Assembly (NCBI RefSeq): GCF_041261445.1
Contig: NZ_JBGCCU010000011.1
Coordinates: 124,001 to 188,000, forward strand
DNA length: 64,000 nucleotides
Source of the DNA: Catenulispora sp. EB89
GTDB lineage: Bacteria; Actinomycetota; Actinomycetes; Streptomycetales; Catenulisporaceae
Reading direction: 5' to 3'
Within the stretch, counting starts at the first letter, position 1. Each line of letters starts with the position of its first letter. The position numbers and the translations under genes are program-made. The notes under the pieces were generated by a model. The model made no database searches, had not been told where the DNA came from, and worked only from the letters and a program-made list of their open reading frames with translations. This document shows, one piece after another, positions 54,661-63,203 of the stretch.

Positions 54661-55092
54661 ATGCCGCGTAGGCGGCCCAGTGTCCTCCGCGCCGAGCGGT
54701 GGCAATCGCCAAGAGGCGTGCCTGTCCGTCGGATCCGCGGTATCAGTGCGCAGACGCGAGTCGCCATCCGGCGTGTCGAGGCCGAGCGGGCGTGGCCCGA
54801 CGCTGTTGCGATGGCGCTTGCTCGATATGAGTCGTGGCTTCGACAACCAGGTCGCTATCTCCGGAATCCTCCTGGGTTAGCGTGCCCGTGCTGTGATCCT
54901 CTTGAAGCTCGCGACGAGTTGGAGTTCGTCCTGTGCCGTCTTCCTCCTGGAGCGCGTGCAGATCTCATGCGGAGGCTGTCTCAAGCGGACCAGCAGTTCG
55001 AACGACGCACTCTGCCGGACCCGACAGTTCGGAGCGCCGAGCCCTGGCATCCTCCGGGAGCCTGGTGGCGCCAAAGGCTTCTTGAGCTGTGA
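54661..55092 (+). CDS. Hypothetical protein, 143 aa, CPCC motif
   Basis: Not recognised. Arg-rich soluble protein, starting MPRRRPSVLRAERWQ, with a central LACPCCDPLEARDELEFVL segment whose paired cysteines could bind metal. AAGGG precedes the ATG. Resembles a family of uncharacterised actinobacterial proteins (impression only). Confidence 0.55.
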   Translation: MPRRRPSVLRAERWQSPRGVPVRRIRGISAQTRVAIRRVEAERAWPDAVAMALARYESWLRQPGRYLRNPPGLACPCCDPLEARDELEFVLCRLPPGARADLMRRLSQADQQFERRTLPDPTVRSAEPWHPPGAWWRQRLLEL

Positions 55093-55515
55093 ATCAGGGA
55101 CCGGTCCCCGCGCCTCGTGGGGCAGTGGCCAGCTTTACATAATGTACATTATCGGGCAATCGCGCGAGGGTGTTGAGAGGGGGTGTTGGAGGCCGTTCTG
55201 AGGTGCGATCTTCTTCACGCACGTTGCTTCCTGGAGAACTGGAGAAAACCGGCGAACTCCAGGAACTCGCTCTCTAGATCATCCGTGCGTCGCCGGGCCG
55301 GGCAATGGATCATCACGTGGATAGGTCGCGCCGTCATCACACGGCCCTGCGGGGTGACGCGGCTGGGTATCGGCTTCCGTCAGAGCCGTTCTGCGCGCGC
55401 CAGAATAGTCGTCGATCACGGCACGCCGCCCAGAACGCCTCCGACAACGCCACGAACCACCCCAAAGCCCTGTCGTGTAATGCTGATTACGCGTCCTGAT
55501 GCACGGATTCGGCAC
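55093..55515. other. Gene-poor region with one AT-rich palindrome
   Basis: 423 bases between convergent genes. Contains the perfect 14-bp palindrome ATAATGTACATTAT at 55139-55152. No coding potential convincing by codon bias, and no remnant recognised. Confidence 0.5.
55139..55152. promoter_or_regulatory. AT-rich perfect palindrome
   Basis: ATAATGTACATTAT in a very GC-rich context, not next to an obvious start codon. Possible binding site or leftover of an ancestral promoter. Confidence 0.35.
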
Positions 55516-56172
55516 CTACCGCTTGTAAATCAGGGAAACGCCGTCGCCGACCGGCAACATGACGACGTCGACGCGTTCGTCGCGGACCACCTTGTCGTTG
55601 AAGTCCTTCATCAGGCGTGTGGACTCCTCCTCCGGGTCGGCGTCGACGACGCGGCCGCTCCACAGGACGTTGTCCACGGCGATCACTCCCCCGCTGCGTA
55701 GCCGCGGCAGGAGTTCGCTGTAGTACGTCCAGTAGGACGGCTTGTCGGCGTCGATGAAGGCGAAGTCGATGTACTCCTCGTTCGGCAGGGTCTTGAGGGT
55801 TTCGGCGGCTGGGGCGATCCGCAGGTCGATGCGGTCCTCGACGCCGGCTTCTTTCCAGGCGGCGCGCCCGATGCTGGTCCACTCCTCGCTGACGTCGCAG
55901 CACAGCAGCCGGCCGCCGGGGGCGAGTCCGCGGGCGATGGCGATGGCGGAGAAGCCGGTGAACGTTCCGACTTCCACGGCGTGCCGGGCGTTGGTGAGCC
56001 GCACCAGGAGCGTGAGCAGTTGCGCTTCCTCGGCGCCGATCTGCATCCCGGACGGGGAGCCGAGCTCGGTGGTCCGGGCGACCAGCGCCTGCTGGACGGC
56101 GTCGAGCGCGGTGCTGTGGTTCACGACGTAGTCCTGGAGTGCGCTGTCCAGGCCGATCGAGCCTCGAGTCAT
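55516..56172 (-). CDS. Class I SAM-dependent O-methyltransferase
   Basis: 218 aa, normal size for the CCoAOMT-like/catechol O-methyltransferase family. Gly-rich SAM loop VEVGTFTGFSAIAIARGL, acidic residue in LLCCDVSEEW, metal Asp in FAFIDADKPSYWTYY and VDNVLWSGRVVD. Methylates hydroxyls of small aromatic substrates in the cytoplasm. ATG 56172 has no good ribosome site, but the homology starts there. Divergent from the HIT gene. Confidence 0.9.
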   Translation of the reverse strand: MTRGSIGLDSALQDYVVNHSTALDAVQQALVARTTELGSPSGMQIGAEEAQLLTLLVRLTNARHAVEVGTFTGFSAIAIARGLAPGGRLLCCDVSEEWTSIGRAAWKEAGVEDRIDLRIAPAAETLKTLPNEEYIDFAFIDADKPSYWTYYSELLPRLRSGGVIAVDNVLWSGRVVDADPEEESTRLMKDFNDKVVRDERVDVVMLPVGDGVSLIYKR

Positions 56173-56284
56173 GAAGGTGACGATACGCCGGTGATCGTCG
56201 CCGGGCGGCGCGGGAGGGCCGGGTGTGGGGCGTTCGGCGGACGGGGGCTGGTGGTGGGGGTACTCCCCCGGCGATGCTCGGTGG

Positions 56285-56698
56285 ATGAGTGATTGCGTGT
56301 TCTGCGAGATCGTGGCCGGGCGCGTCCGGGCGTTCCGGGTGCTGGAGGACGAGTGCGCGGTGGCGTTCCTGGACATCAGGCCTGCGGCACCGGGGCACAC
56401 GCTGGTGGTTCCGCGTGTGCACGCGCGCGATATCTGGGACATCTCGGATGATTCGCACGCCGGTGTCGCCTCCCTGACGCGTCGGGTGGCGCTGCTGTTG
56501 AAGGACGTGTTCGAACCCGACGGGGTGAACGTGCGGCTCAACTCGGGTGCGGCGGCGGGCCAGGACGTCTTCCACTTCCACGCGCACGTGATCCCCCGGC
56601 GGCACGACGACGGTCTGCGCCTGACCTGGAGCTCGCCGCTGGCTCCGGTCGCGGAGTTGGAGCAGGCGATGCGGCGGATCACCGAGCGGCGAGAGTAG
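56285..56698 (+). CDS. HIT-family nucleotide hydrolase/transferase
   Basis: 137 aa. N-terminal CVFCEIVAG zinc-type start, central LVVPRVHARDIWDI, and the histidine triad in HFHAHVIPRRHDDG. These enzymes cleave nucleoside phosphoramidates or dinucleotides. ATG 56285 is the start at which the family begins. Confidence 0.9.
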   Translation: MSDCVFCEIVAGRVRAFRVLEDECAVAFLDIRPAAPGHTLVVPRVHARDIWDISDDSHAGVASLTRRVALLLKDVFEPDGVNVRLNSGAAAGQDVFHFHAHVIPRRHDDGLRLTWSSPLAPVAELEQAMRRITERRE

Positions 56699-56719
56699 GC
56701 GAGGCGGCGCGCGCCGGTG

Positions 56720-57061
56720 CTACCAGTTCCGCGAATGCGTCAGCTGCTCGTGGTCGGCGGCGGCGAAGCCGTAGGCGGCGGCGATGTTGTACACGTCCCC
56801 GCAGATCTCCTCGCGGGCGACGGTCTCGATCTCGCTGCCGGCGGCTTCGAATTCGGGTTCCAGGGCGTTGAACTCCTCCGTCGCGGCCTGGGTCAGCACG
56901 TACAGTGCGTCCAGGTCGGCGGGGCGGTCGGCTTCCAGGCGTTCGCACAGCCGGACCAGGACCGCTTTGCCTTTGTCGACGACGTGGTTCGGGAAGTAGT
57001 CGTCCTCGTAGAGTTCGGCCAGGAACTCGTAGTCGGCCATGGCGGGGTTGGTGATCGGCAT
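56720..57061 (-). CDS. DUF5713-like protein
   Basis: 113-aa helical acidic protein with YEFLAELYEDDYFPNHVVDK, ALYVLTQAATEEFNALE and EIETVAREEICGDVYNIAAA, the order seen in DUF5713 proteins. ATG 57061 chosen over a longer Pro-rich extension. Function unknown; occurs in many bacteria as a single gene. Confidence 0.8.
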   Translation of the reverse strand: MPITNPAMADYEFLAELYEDDYFPNHVVDKGKAVLVRLCERLEADRPADLDALYVLTQAATEEFNALEPEFEAAGSEIETVAREEICGDVYNIAAAYGFAAADHEQLTHSRNW

Positions 57062-57188
57062 CGTGGGCTCCGGTTCAGGGCGCGGCGAGTTGTTGTGAGG
57101 TGGCTGCGCTGATTCTGCATCCGGGCTCTGACAGGTCGGCGGGGGCGTGGGCGGGGGCGCCGCGGCGAGCCAGCCGTGGTCGATCACC

Positions 57189-58541
57189 TCAGACTCCTGC
57201 CGTGGCAGCCGTGGCTGTCGTGACCAGCGGTTCGGGGGCGGCGGCGGGTTCGGGGTGGGCGCGGACGGCGGGGATCGTCAGGACCGCGAGGTTGGCGCCG
57301 CCGACCAGGACGGCGGCGGTGGCCAGGGGCAGGGTCATGCCGGCGGCGGTGGCGATCGGGGCTGCGAGCGCCAGGCCCAGGGGGCGGGCGGCGAAGGAGA
57401 TGAGGGTGTCGAAGGAGCCGACGCGCCCGAGGGCCTGGGGTGGGATGCGCTGCTGGATGGTGGTCTCCCACAGCGGGTCCAGGATGCCCAGGCCGAACAT
57501 GCCGGCGGTGTAGGCGGCGAGCAGCAGCGGCAGGGGGGCGGTGACGGCGAGCGCCGCCAGCGGCAGTGCGTACGCCGACGCGCCGAGGGCGACGCCGATG
57601 AGGGGGCGTTTCAGGTGCAGCCGTCCGGCGGTCCAGACGCCGGCGAGCATGCCGGCGGTGCCCGATTGCAGGGTGATGACCCAGGCGGTGCCGCCGCCGA
57701 GGTGGTGGATGGCGATGACCGGTCCGAGGGTGAGCAGGACGCCGGCGGTCATGTTCCAGATGCCATGGCCCAGGACGTTGGCGATGAACCAGGGGTGGCG
57801 GCGGGTCTCGGTCCAGCCGGCGCGCAGGTCCTGCCAGAACGGCGTGCGCCGGGGGTGTTCGTCGGCGGATATGGAGGGGGGTGCGGTGGCGGTGGCAGCG
57901 CGGCCACGCTGTCGCGGGACGCCGAGCCCGCCAAGCCTGCCAAGGCTGCCGAGTCCGCCGAGCGTCAGCGCGGATCCGATGAACAGCCCCGCGGTCAGCA
58001 GCGAGGACCACCCGGCGCCGATCCCGAGCATCAGCGTCCCTGCGACGCCGGGCCCCGCGAACTGCGCCAACCCCTGCCACACCGACATCCGTGCGTTGAG
58101 CCGCTGCCGCTGCGCTCCGCTGAACGTCGCCGACACCAGTGTCCGCACCGCCGGTGTCCCGAACGCCACCGCGGCGCCGGTGACGGCGGCGAGCGCGGCG
58201 AGCACCGGCACGTCCACTCCCCCGGCCAGCAGTGTCGCGCCGATGCCGGCTTGGGCGGCGGCGCGCGTGAGGTCGGCGGCGAGGATGACGCGGCGGGCCG
58301 GGAAGCGGTCGGCGAACACGCCGGCGGCGGGCAGCAGGAGCAGCATGGGGACGAATTCGGCGGCCAGGATCACCCCGAGGTCGCCGGCGGCGCTGCCGGC
58401 GTGGACGACGGCCAGCGTGAGGGTGGTGGGGATCAGGGAGGTGGCCAGGGCGGCGGCGGTGCGGCCGAGCAGGAGTCTGCGGATGCCGACGGTGCCCGGT
58501 GGTTGGTTGTGAGTGCGGCGGGTTCGGCGAGGGGCGCTCAT
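57189..58541 (-). CDS. MFS transporter (EntS/DHA3-like)
   Basis: 450 aa with about 12 membrane helices. MFS loop 2-3 motif FADRFPARRVILAADLTRA and a central cytoplasmic loop (GVPRQRGRAATATAPPS). C-terminal half has DPLWETTIQQRIPPQALGRVGSF, typical of DHA3-type exporters. Divergent from a MarR regulator with an operator-like palindrome in between, an arrangement typical of inducible drug export. Substrate unknown. Confidence 0.88.
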   Translation of the reverse strand: MSAPRRTRRTHNQPPGTVGIRRLLLGRTAAALATSLIPTTLTLAVVHAGSAAGDLGVILAAEFVPMLLLLPAAGVFADRFPARRVILAADLTRAAAQAGIGATLLAGGVDVPVLAALAAVTGAAVAFGTPAVRTLVSATFSGAQRQRLNARMSVWQGLAQFAGPGVAGTLMLGIGAGWSSLLTAGLFIGSALTLGGLGSLGRLGGLGVPRQRGRAATATAPPSISADEHPRRTPFWQDLRAGWTETRRHPWFIANVLGHGIWNMTAGVLLTLGPVIAIHHLGGGTAWVITLQSGTAGMLAGVWTAGRLHLKRPLIGVALGASAYALPLAALAVTAPLPLLLAAYTAGMFGLGILDPLWETTIQQRIPPQALGRVGSFDTLISFAARPLGLALAAPIATAAGMTLPLATAAVLVGGANLAVLTIPAVRAHPEPAAAPEPLVTTATAATAGV

Positions 58542-58550
58542 GGCCGCCAC

Positions 58551-58587
58551 AGTATTTCGCCACCGAATGATTCGTCAACGAAATACT
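58551..58587. promoter_or_regulatory. MarR-type operator between MFS and MarR genes
   Basis: 9-bp arms AGTATTTCG (58551-58559) and CGAAATACT (58579-58587). Inner half-sites CCGAAT and TTCGTCAACGAA suggest two overlapping palindromes. It adjoins the MFS start codon. Confidence 0.6.
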
Positions 58588-58640
58588 TCCTGCCGAACCT
58601 TCCGCTGGCTCACCGCCGTCGGGCGCCCCATACTGGCGTG

Positions 58641-59234
58641 ATGGAGGACTCCGTCGACCGTCACCTGGCCCGCTGGCGCGGCAAGGCCCCCTACGACGAG
58701 ACGGTCGAGGCGGTCATCACCCGGATCCAGAACCTCACCAAGCACGTCGCCACCAGCAAGCGCCGCATGCACGACGAAGTCGGCCTCCAAGACTTCGAGT
58801 ACCAGACGCTGCACCGCCTCGCGGCCCGCGACGACCGCCGTGCCACCGCCGGGGAGCTGGCCTCCGAGCTGCTCCTGTCCCCCGCCGGCATGACCGGCCG
58901 CCTGGACGCCCTGGAGCAGGCCGGGCTCGTGCGCCGCATCCGCGGCACCGCCGACCGCCGCCGCGTCGACGTCGAGCTGACACCGGCCGGCCACGCCAAG
59001 TGGATGGCCGGGATGCAGCTGCAGGCCGTCGTCGAAAGCGACATCGTCAACGCCCTCGACGCCGACGAACGCGAGCTGGCCAGCGCTCTGCTGAAGAAGA
59101 TGCTGCTGCGCGCCGAGGAGATCGCCGCCGGCCAGACAGCCCCCGGCGCTGGCACCGTCGGCACCGTCGGCACCGTCGGCACCCCCGCCGCTCCCGCAGC
59201 CGTCGCCTCCCCCGCCGCAGACGCGCAAGCATAA
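58641..59234 (+). CDS. MarR family transcriptional regulator
   Basis: 197 aa. Winged HTH: RATAGELASELLLSPAGMTG, LEQAGLVRRIRGTADRRRVD (wing with the DRR motif), VELTPAGHAKW. Dimerisation helices at both ends. The C-terminal tail carries tandem TVG units (TVGTVGTVGT) and an Ala/Pro-rich disordered end. Divergent from the MFS gene; probably represses it and itself, with relief by a phenolic or drug ligand (inference from family). Confidence 0.9.
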   Translation: MEDSVDRHLARWRGKAPYDETVEAVITRIQNLTKHVATSKRRMHDEVGLQDFEYQTLHRLAARDDRRATAGELASELLLSPAGMTGRLDALEQAGLVRRIRGTADRRRVDVELTPAGHAKWMAGMQLQAVVESDIVNALDADERELASALLKKMLLRAEEIAAGQTAPGAGTVGTVGTVGTPAAPAAVASPAADAQA

Positions 59235-59571
59235 ACAGCCGATAACGGGTTAACGGGAAGCAGAACCCCGACCCGCCCGGCGTCACAGGCCCCTGTTTCA
59301 CCCGGCCCGACGGCGCGCGCCGAGGCGCCCTTCGACGCTGCCGCCTGCACCCCGAGGCGTGGCTGAACACCGGCGAAACCGCAGGATCACCGCGGCACGC
59401 GCGTCAGCGTCCCGGGATTTTCACCGAAACCCATCCGTTAGGGCAGATCCGCGCCATCCCCGCGCGCCATCCGCCACGGCGTCGCGGCCTGGTGCGCCGG
59501 CTTTGGTTCGCCTTACTTCAGAAGGGAGCCCTTACGGCACCGGCATGCGCGAGGACAAGGAGGACCCGGCG
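59235..59571. other. Leader region of the encapsulin operon
   Basis: 337 bases with no gene. Contains the tandem AACGGGTTAACGGG near 59243-59256 and a GGCGCGCGCC palindrome near 59311. The encapsulin reading frame stays open here upstream to 59359 but lacks a ribosome site and codes an Arg-rich stretch. No convincing promoter hexamers. Confidence 0.4.
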
Positions 59572-61008
59572 ATGACGATCACCCCGGACCGCACCGCTGA
59601 GGAACAAGCCGACGACGCCCCCACCACAGCGGATGCCCCGCTGTCCCTCAGTACCGCCGCGGCCCGCAATCTGGCCACCACGACCAAGTCGCAGCCGCAG
59701 ATGCGCGGCATCACCTCCCGCTGGCTGCTGCGGCGGCTGCCGTGGGAGGAGGTGTCCGGCGGCACGTACCGGGTGAACCGGCGGCTGAGCCTGTCGGTGG
59801 GGCGCGGCCGGGTGGCGTTCGTGCAGAGCGGCGCCGACGACATCCGCATCGTTCCGGAGACGCTGCGGGAGATCCCGGTGATGCGCGGCTTCGCCGACGA
59901 CGGCCTGCTGGCCGAGCTGGCCGGGCTGTTCACGCCGCGGGACTTCCGCGCCGGCGACGTCATCGCCGAGGCCGGGCATCCCGTCGACGAGGTGTTCATC
60001 CTGGCGCACGGCCGGGTGGAGCGCAGCACCATCGGCGCCTACGGGGAGCAGACGCTGCTGGGTGTCCTCACCGACGGCGCGCACCTGGGAGACGAGGTGC
60101 TGCTGCAGGAGGATCCGCTGTGGAGCGCCACGGTGAAGGCCACGACCGGCGGCACGCTGATGGCGATGCAGCTGGCCGACTTCCGCCGGGTCCGCGACGG
60201 CAACGCCTACCTGCGCGAGCACATCGAGGAGTTCGTGACCCGCACCGGCCGCGCGGTGAACTCCAAGGGCGAGGCCGTCGTGGAGATCACCGCCGGGCAC
60301 GAGGGCGAGGTCGAACTCGCCGGCACCTACGTGGACTACGAGCTGTCCCCGCGGGAGTACCAGCTCTCGCTGACGCAGACGATACTGCGGGTCCACTCCC
60401 GCGTCGCCGACCTCTACAACGACCCGATGGACCAGGTGAAGGAACAGCTGCGGCTGACCATCGAGGAGATCCGGGAGCGGCAGGAGTGGGAACTGCTGAA
60501 CAACCGCGAGTTCGGGCTCCTGCACAACGCCGAGTACGACCAGCGGATCAGCACCTGGTCCGGGCCTCCGACGCCGGACGACATGGACGACCTGCTGGCG
60601 ATGCGCCGCAGCACCAACATGTTCCTGGCACACCCCAAGGCGATCGCGGCGTTTGGCCGCGAATGCACCAAGCGGGGCCTGTACCCGGACCCGGTGATGG
60701 TCGACGGGCACGCGGTGCCGGCCTGGCGCGGCGTACCGATCTTCCCCTGCGGCAAGATCGGCGTGGAGAACGGGCACACGTCCTCGATCGTGGCGATGCG
60801 CCTGGGCGAGGCCCAGCAGGGCGTGGTGGGGCTGCGGCAGACCGGCATCCCGGACGAGTACGAGCCGGGACTGAACGTGCGGTTCATGGGGATCACCGAC
60901 ATGGCGATCATCCGGTACCTGGTCACGGCGTACTACTCGGTGGCGGTGCTGGTGCCGGACGCCATCGGGATCCTGGAGAACGTCGACGTCGCGACGCCGC
61001 GGAGCTGA
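59572..61008 (+). CDS. Family 2B encapsulin nanocompartment shell protein
   Basis: 478 aa, usual length. HK97-fold shell protein that self-assembles into a protein cage. N-terminal arm with [19 protein letters not shown] and [22 protein letters not shown] cyclic-nucleotide-binding-like domain (about 101-222: [33 protein letters not shown]) is inserted. The HK97 P- and A-domain regions follow ([77 protein letters not shown]-like end). In the binding cassette the Arg that normally holds the cyclic phosphate is Trp184 (LWSATV). ATG 59572 follows AAGGAGGA. The next gene starts 17 bases after its stop. Older annotations call such proteins EshA or cyclic-nucleotide-binding. It leads the MIB operon. 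Confidence 0.93.
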   Translation: MTITPDRTAEEQADDAPTTADAPLSLSTAAARNLATTTKSQPQMRGITSRWLLRRLPWEEVSGGTYRVNRRLSLSVGRGRVAFVQSGADDIRIVPETLREIPVMRGFADDGLLAELAGLFTPRDFRAGDVIAEAGHPVDEVFILAHGRVERSTIGAYGEQTLLGVLTDGAHLGDEVLLQEDPLWSATVKATTGGTLMAMQLADFRRVRDGNAYLREHIEEFVTRTGRAVNSKGEAVVEITAGHEGEVELAGTYVDYELSPREYQLSLTQTILRVHSRVADLYNDPMDQVKEQLRLTIEEIRERQEWELLNNREFGLLHNAEYDQRISTWSGPPTPDDMDDLLAMRRSTNMFLAHPKAIAAFGRECTKRGLYPDPVMVDGHAVPAWRGVPIFPCGKIGVENGHTSSIVAMRLGEAQQGVVGLRQTGIPDEYEPGLNVRFMGITDMAIIRYLVTAYYSVAVLVPDAIGILENVDVATPRS

Positions 61009-61024
61009 AGGGGTGACGGGGACG

Positions 61025-62110
61025 ATGGCAAGGATCGGCCTGGTGCCGGCCTCCGGGCTGGGCATGGCGGCGGCGCGGCTGTCGCAGACGGGGCGGCCGG
61101 CCCGGGTGACCGAGGCGCTGTACTGCCCGCCGGCGGTGCGCGACGACCCGGCCCTGGCCGCGACGGTGCAGCAGCACCTGGACGAGTGGGCCGCCGGGGT
61201 GGGACTGGCCCCGGGGCCGGCGGCCGGGCTCGGGCGGCTGGTGGTGCTGGCGCACCCGGACACGAACGACGTGGGTCGGCTGGCGGTGGCCGGGCGGCTG
61301 CTGGCGGTCGGGAGACTGCTGGCCGGCGGGGCGCTCGGGGGCCGGGATGAGGATCTGCTGCGGCGCGCGCCGACGGGAGCGGAGGACTCAGACTCCCCTT
61401 CGGGCTCCCCCGCTGCGGCGGCTGACGCTATGGCACAGGTCGTCACCGAGGTTTCGGCGGCTGCACTGGCCCAGGCCCTGGACGACGCCATCGCCGAGGT
61501 CTACGACGGCTGCGACATGCCGGATGCGGCACTGCCGTCCCGTCCCGATCCGGCGCGCGCCGGCGTCGCGGATCCGGCGTTGGTTTCGGCGCTGGCCGGG
61601 CTCAGCGCCCTGCCGTCCTCGCCGTACCAGGTGGACCGGGTCCGCAGCGAGTGCGAATCGTTGTCCGCCGCCTCCCCCGCCGCCGCCGCCTCCCCCGCCG
61701 CCGGCGGTGCGCCGCGGCCGCCGTGGGAGTACCTGTCGCTGGGCCACGTCAACGCCTACAGCCCGGCGCTGGCGGCGCTGGACGCGGTCGACGGGTTCGA
61801 GGTGTCGCCGGCGGCGGCCGCCGATCCGGAGCTGCGGCGCGCGCAGCGGCTGGCGGCGTTGGCGGCGGCGCTGCTGCACGACATCGCCGAGCCGTCGCCG
61901 ACGGGCCTGACAGCCGCGATCGCCGACACCGACGGTCTGGGCCCGGGGGCGGCGAGCCGTCGTGCGGCCGAGGTCCACGACGAGGCGATGCGGGCGTTCA
62001 TGCACCACGCCTCGCAGCTGGCCGCCGGCGCCGATCCTGCGACGCGCCGGTACCTGTCCGCGTTGTGGACGTGGCTCGGCGGGCACCGTACCTGGCACGC
62101 CGTGACCTGA
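61025..62110 (+). CDS. Terpene-synthase-like pseudoenzyme in encapsulin operon
   Basis: 361 aa. Alignable along its length with the MIB synthase at 63204: LYCPPAVRDDPALAATVQQH, GRLVVLAHPDTND, PPWEYLSLGHVNAYSPALAA, AAEVHDEAMRAF and LSALWTWLGGHRTWHAVT. However, the region of the DDxxD-type motif reads LLAGGALGGRDED, with no DDYYAD (61317-61355). The NSE triad NDxxSxxxE reads HDIAEPSPT (61877-61903). Both Mg2+ sites are thus lost, so cyclase activity is unlikely. Two Ala/Pro-rich inserts occur (about 61370-61440 and 61665-61710). ATG 61025 was chosen because GGGG precedes it at a good distance; GTG 61013 is too close to its AAGGG. A structural, cargo or regulatory role in the shell is inference. 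Confidence 0.85.
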   Translation: MARIGLVPASGLGMAAARLSQTGRPARVTEALYCPPAVRDDPALAATVQQHLDEWAAGVGLAPGPAAGLGRLVVLAHPDTNDVGRLAVAGRLLAVGRLLAGGALGGRDEDLLRRAPTGAEDSDSPSGSPAAAADAMAQVVTEVSAAALAQALDDAIAEVYDGCDMPDAALPSRPDPARAGVADPALVSALAGLSALPSSPYQVDRVRSECESLSAASPAAAASPAAGGAPRPPWEYLSLGHVNAYSPALAALDAVDGFEVSPAAAADPELRRAQRLAALAAALLHDIAEPSPTGLTAAIADTDGLGPGAASRRAAEVHDEAMRAFMHHASQLAAGADPATRRYLSALWTWLGGHRTWHAVT

Positions 62111-62247
62111 CGTCCTCACCCGGCCCCCGGGCCGTTCGTGGCTGCGTCGGCGCGCGCCGAGGCAGCAGCCGGCAGTCGGCCGATGCGGGCCGGTGCGGGG
62201 GCGATTCTTGAGCTTTCTGTCTGCTGTAGCTGTATCCGTCCCTGTCC

Positions 62248-62258
62248 CTACGACGTAG
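62248..62258. promoter_or_regulatory. Small palindrome in spacer before the methyltransferase gene
   Basis: CTACG-A-CGTAG, with TAGCTG repeated nearby, 38 bases before the methyltransferase ATG. The 185-base spacer 62111-62295 is the only sizeable gap in the operon and could hold a second promoter. Confidence 0.3.
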
Positions 62259-62295
62259 CTGACCTCGCAGTGCCTCTACGAAGGGTGGTTTCGCC

Positions 62296-63144
62296 ATGGG
62301 TTCGCAGTCCGCTGTCACCAGCCGCTATCAGGAGTCTGTCGCCGACTATTGGGACCGGGAGAAGAACCCGGTGAACATCCGCTTAGGCGAGGTGGACGGC
62401 ATCTACCACCACCACTACGGTATCGGGGATGTCGACTGGTCGGTGCTGCAGGCCCCGGCCGACGACCGCGAGGGGCGCATCATCGCCGAGATGCACCGGC
62501 TGGAGACGGCGCAGGCCGAGTTCCTGCTGGACCAGCTGGGGCCGGTCAGCGCCGAGCAGCGGCTGCTGGACGCCGGGTCGGGCCGGGGCGGGACGTCGCT
62601 GATGGCGTCGCTGCGGTTCGGGTGCCGGGTGGACGGGTTGTCGATCTCCGGCAAGCAGGTGGACTTCGCGAACAACCGCGCGGAGCAGATGGGCCTGGCC
62701 GGGAAGGTGAACTACCACCTGCGGAACATGCTGGACAACGGGTTCGACGACGGCACGTTCCAGGGGATCTGGAACAACGAGTCCACGATGTACGTCGATC
62801 TGGACACGCTGTTCGCCGAGCATGCGCGGTCGCTGGCGCCGGGCGGCCGGTACGTCACCATCACCGGCTGCTTCAACGACGCCTACGGGGCGCTGCCGTC
62901 GCGGTCGGTGAGCCAGATCAACGCGCACTACATCTGCGACATCCACCCGCGCTCGGGGTACTTCGCGGCGATGGTCGCCAACGGGCTGGTGCCGATCAGC
63001 GTGGTGGATCTGACGGCGGCGACGATCCCGTACTGGGAGCTGCGGCAGCAGTCGAACGTGACCACCGGGATCGAGGAGGCGTTCCTGACCGCGTACAAGG
63101 AGGGCAGCTTCCACTACCTGATGATCGCCGCCGACAAGGTCTGA
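62296..63144 (+). CDS. Geranyl diphosphate 2-C-methyltransferase
   Basis: 282 aa. Methylates GPP at C2 with SAM, giving 2-methyl-GPP, the precursor of 2-methylisoborneol. Begins VTSRYQESVADYWDREKNPV and YHHHYGIGDVDWSVL, typical of the family. SAM loop LLDAGSGRGGTSLMASLRFG. IWNNESTMYVDLDTLFAEHA carries active-site Asn/Glu/Tyr residues. C-terminal YWELRQQSNVTTGIEEAFL. ATG 62296 follows GAAGGG. It lies immediately upstream of MIB synthase (59-base gap), the known gene pair. Confidence 0.95.
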   Translation: MGSQSAVTSRYQESVADYWDREKNPVNIRLGEVDGIYHHHYGIGDVDWSVLQAPADDREGRIIAEMHRLETAQAEFLLDQLGPVSAEQRLLDAGSGRGGTSLMASLRFGCRVDGLSISGKQVDFANNRAEQMGLAGKVNYHLRNMLDNGFDDGTFQGIWNNESTMYVDLDTLFAEHARSLAPGGRYVTITGCFNDAYGALPSRSVSQINAHYICDIHPRSGYFAAMVANGLVPISVVDLTAATIPYWELRQQSNVTTGIEEAFLTAYKEGSFHYLMIAADKV

Positions 63145-63203
63145 TCCCGTCTGATCCCGACTGGTCTGATCCGCCGATCCTCGAGCACGCGGGGAGTTAC
63201 GCC

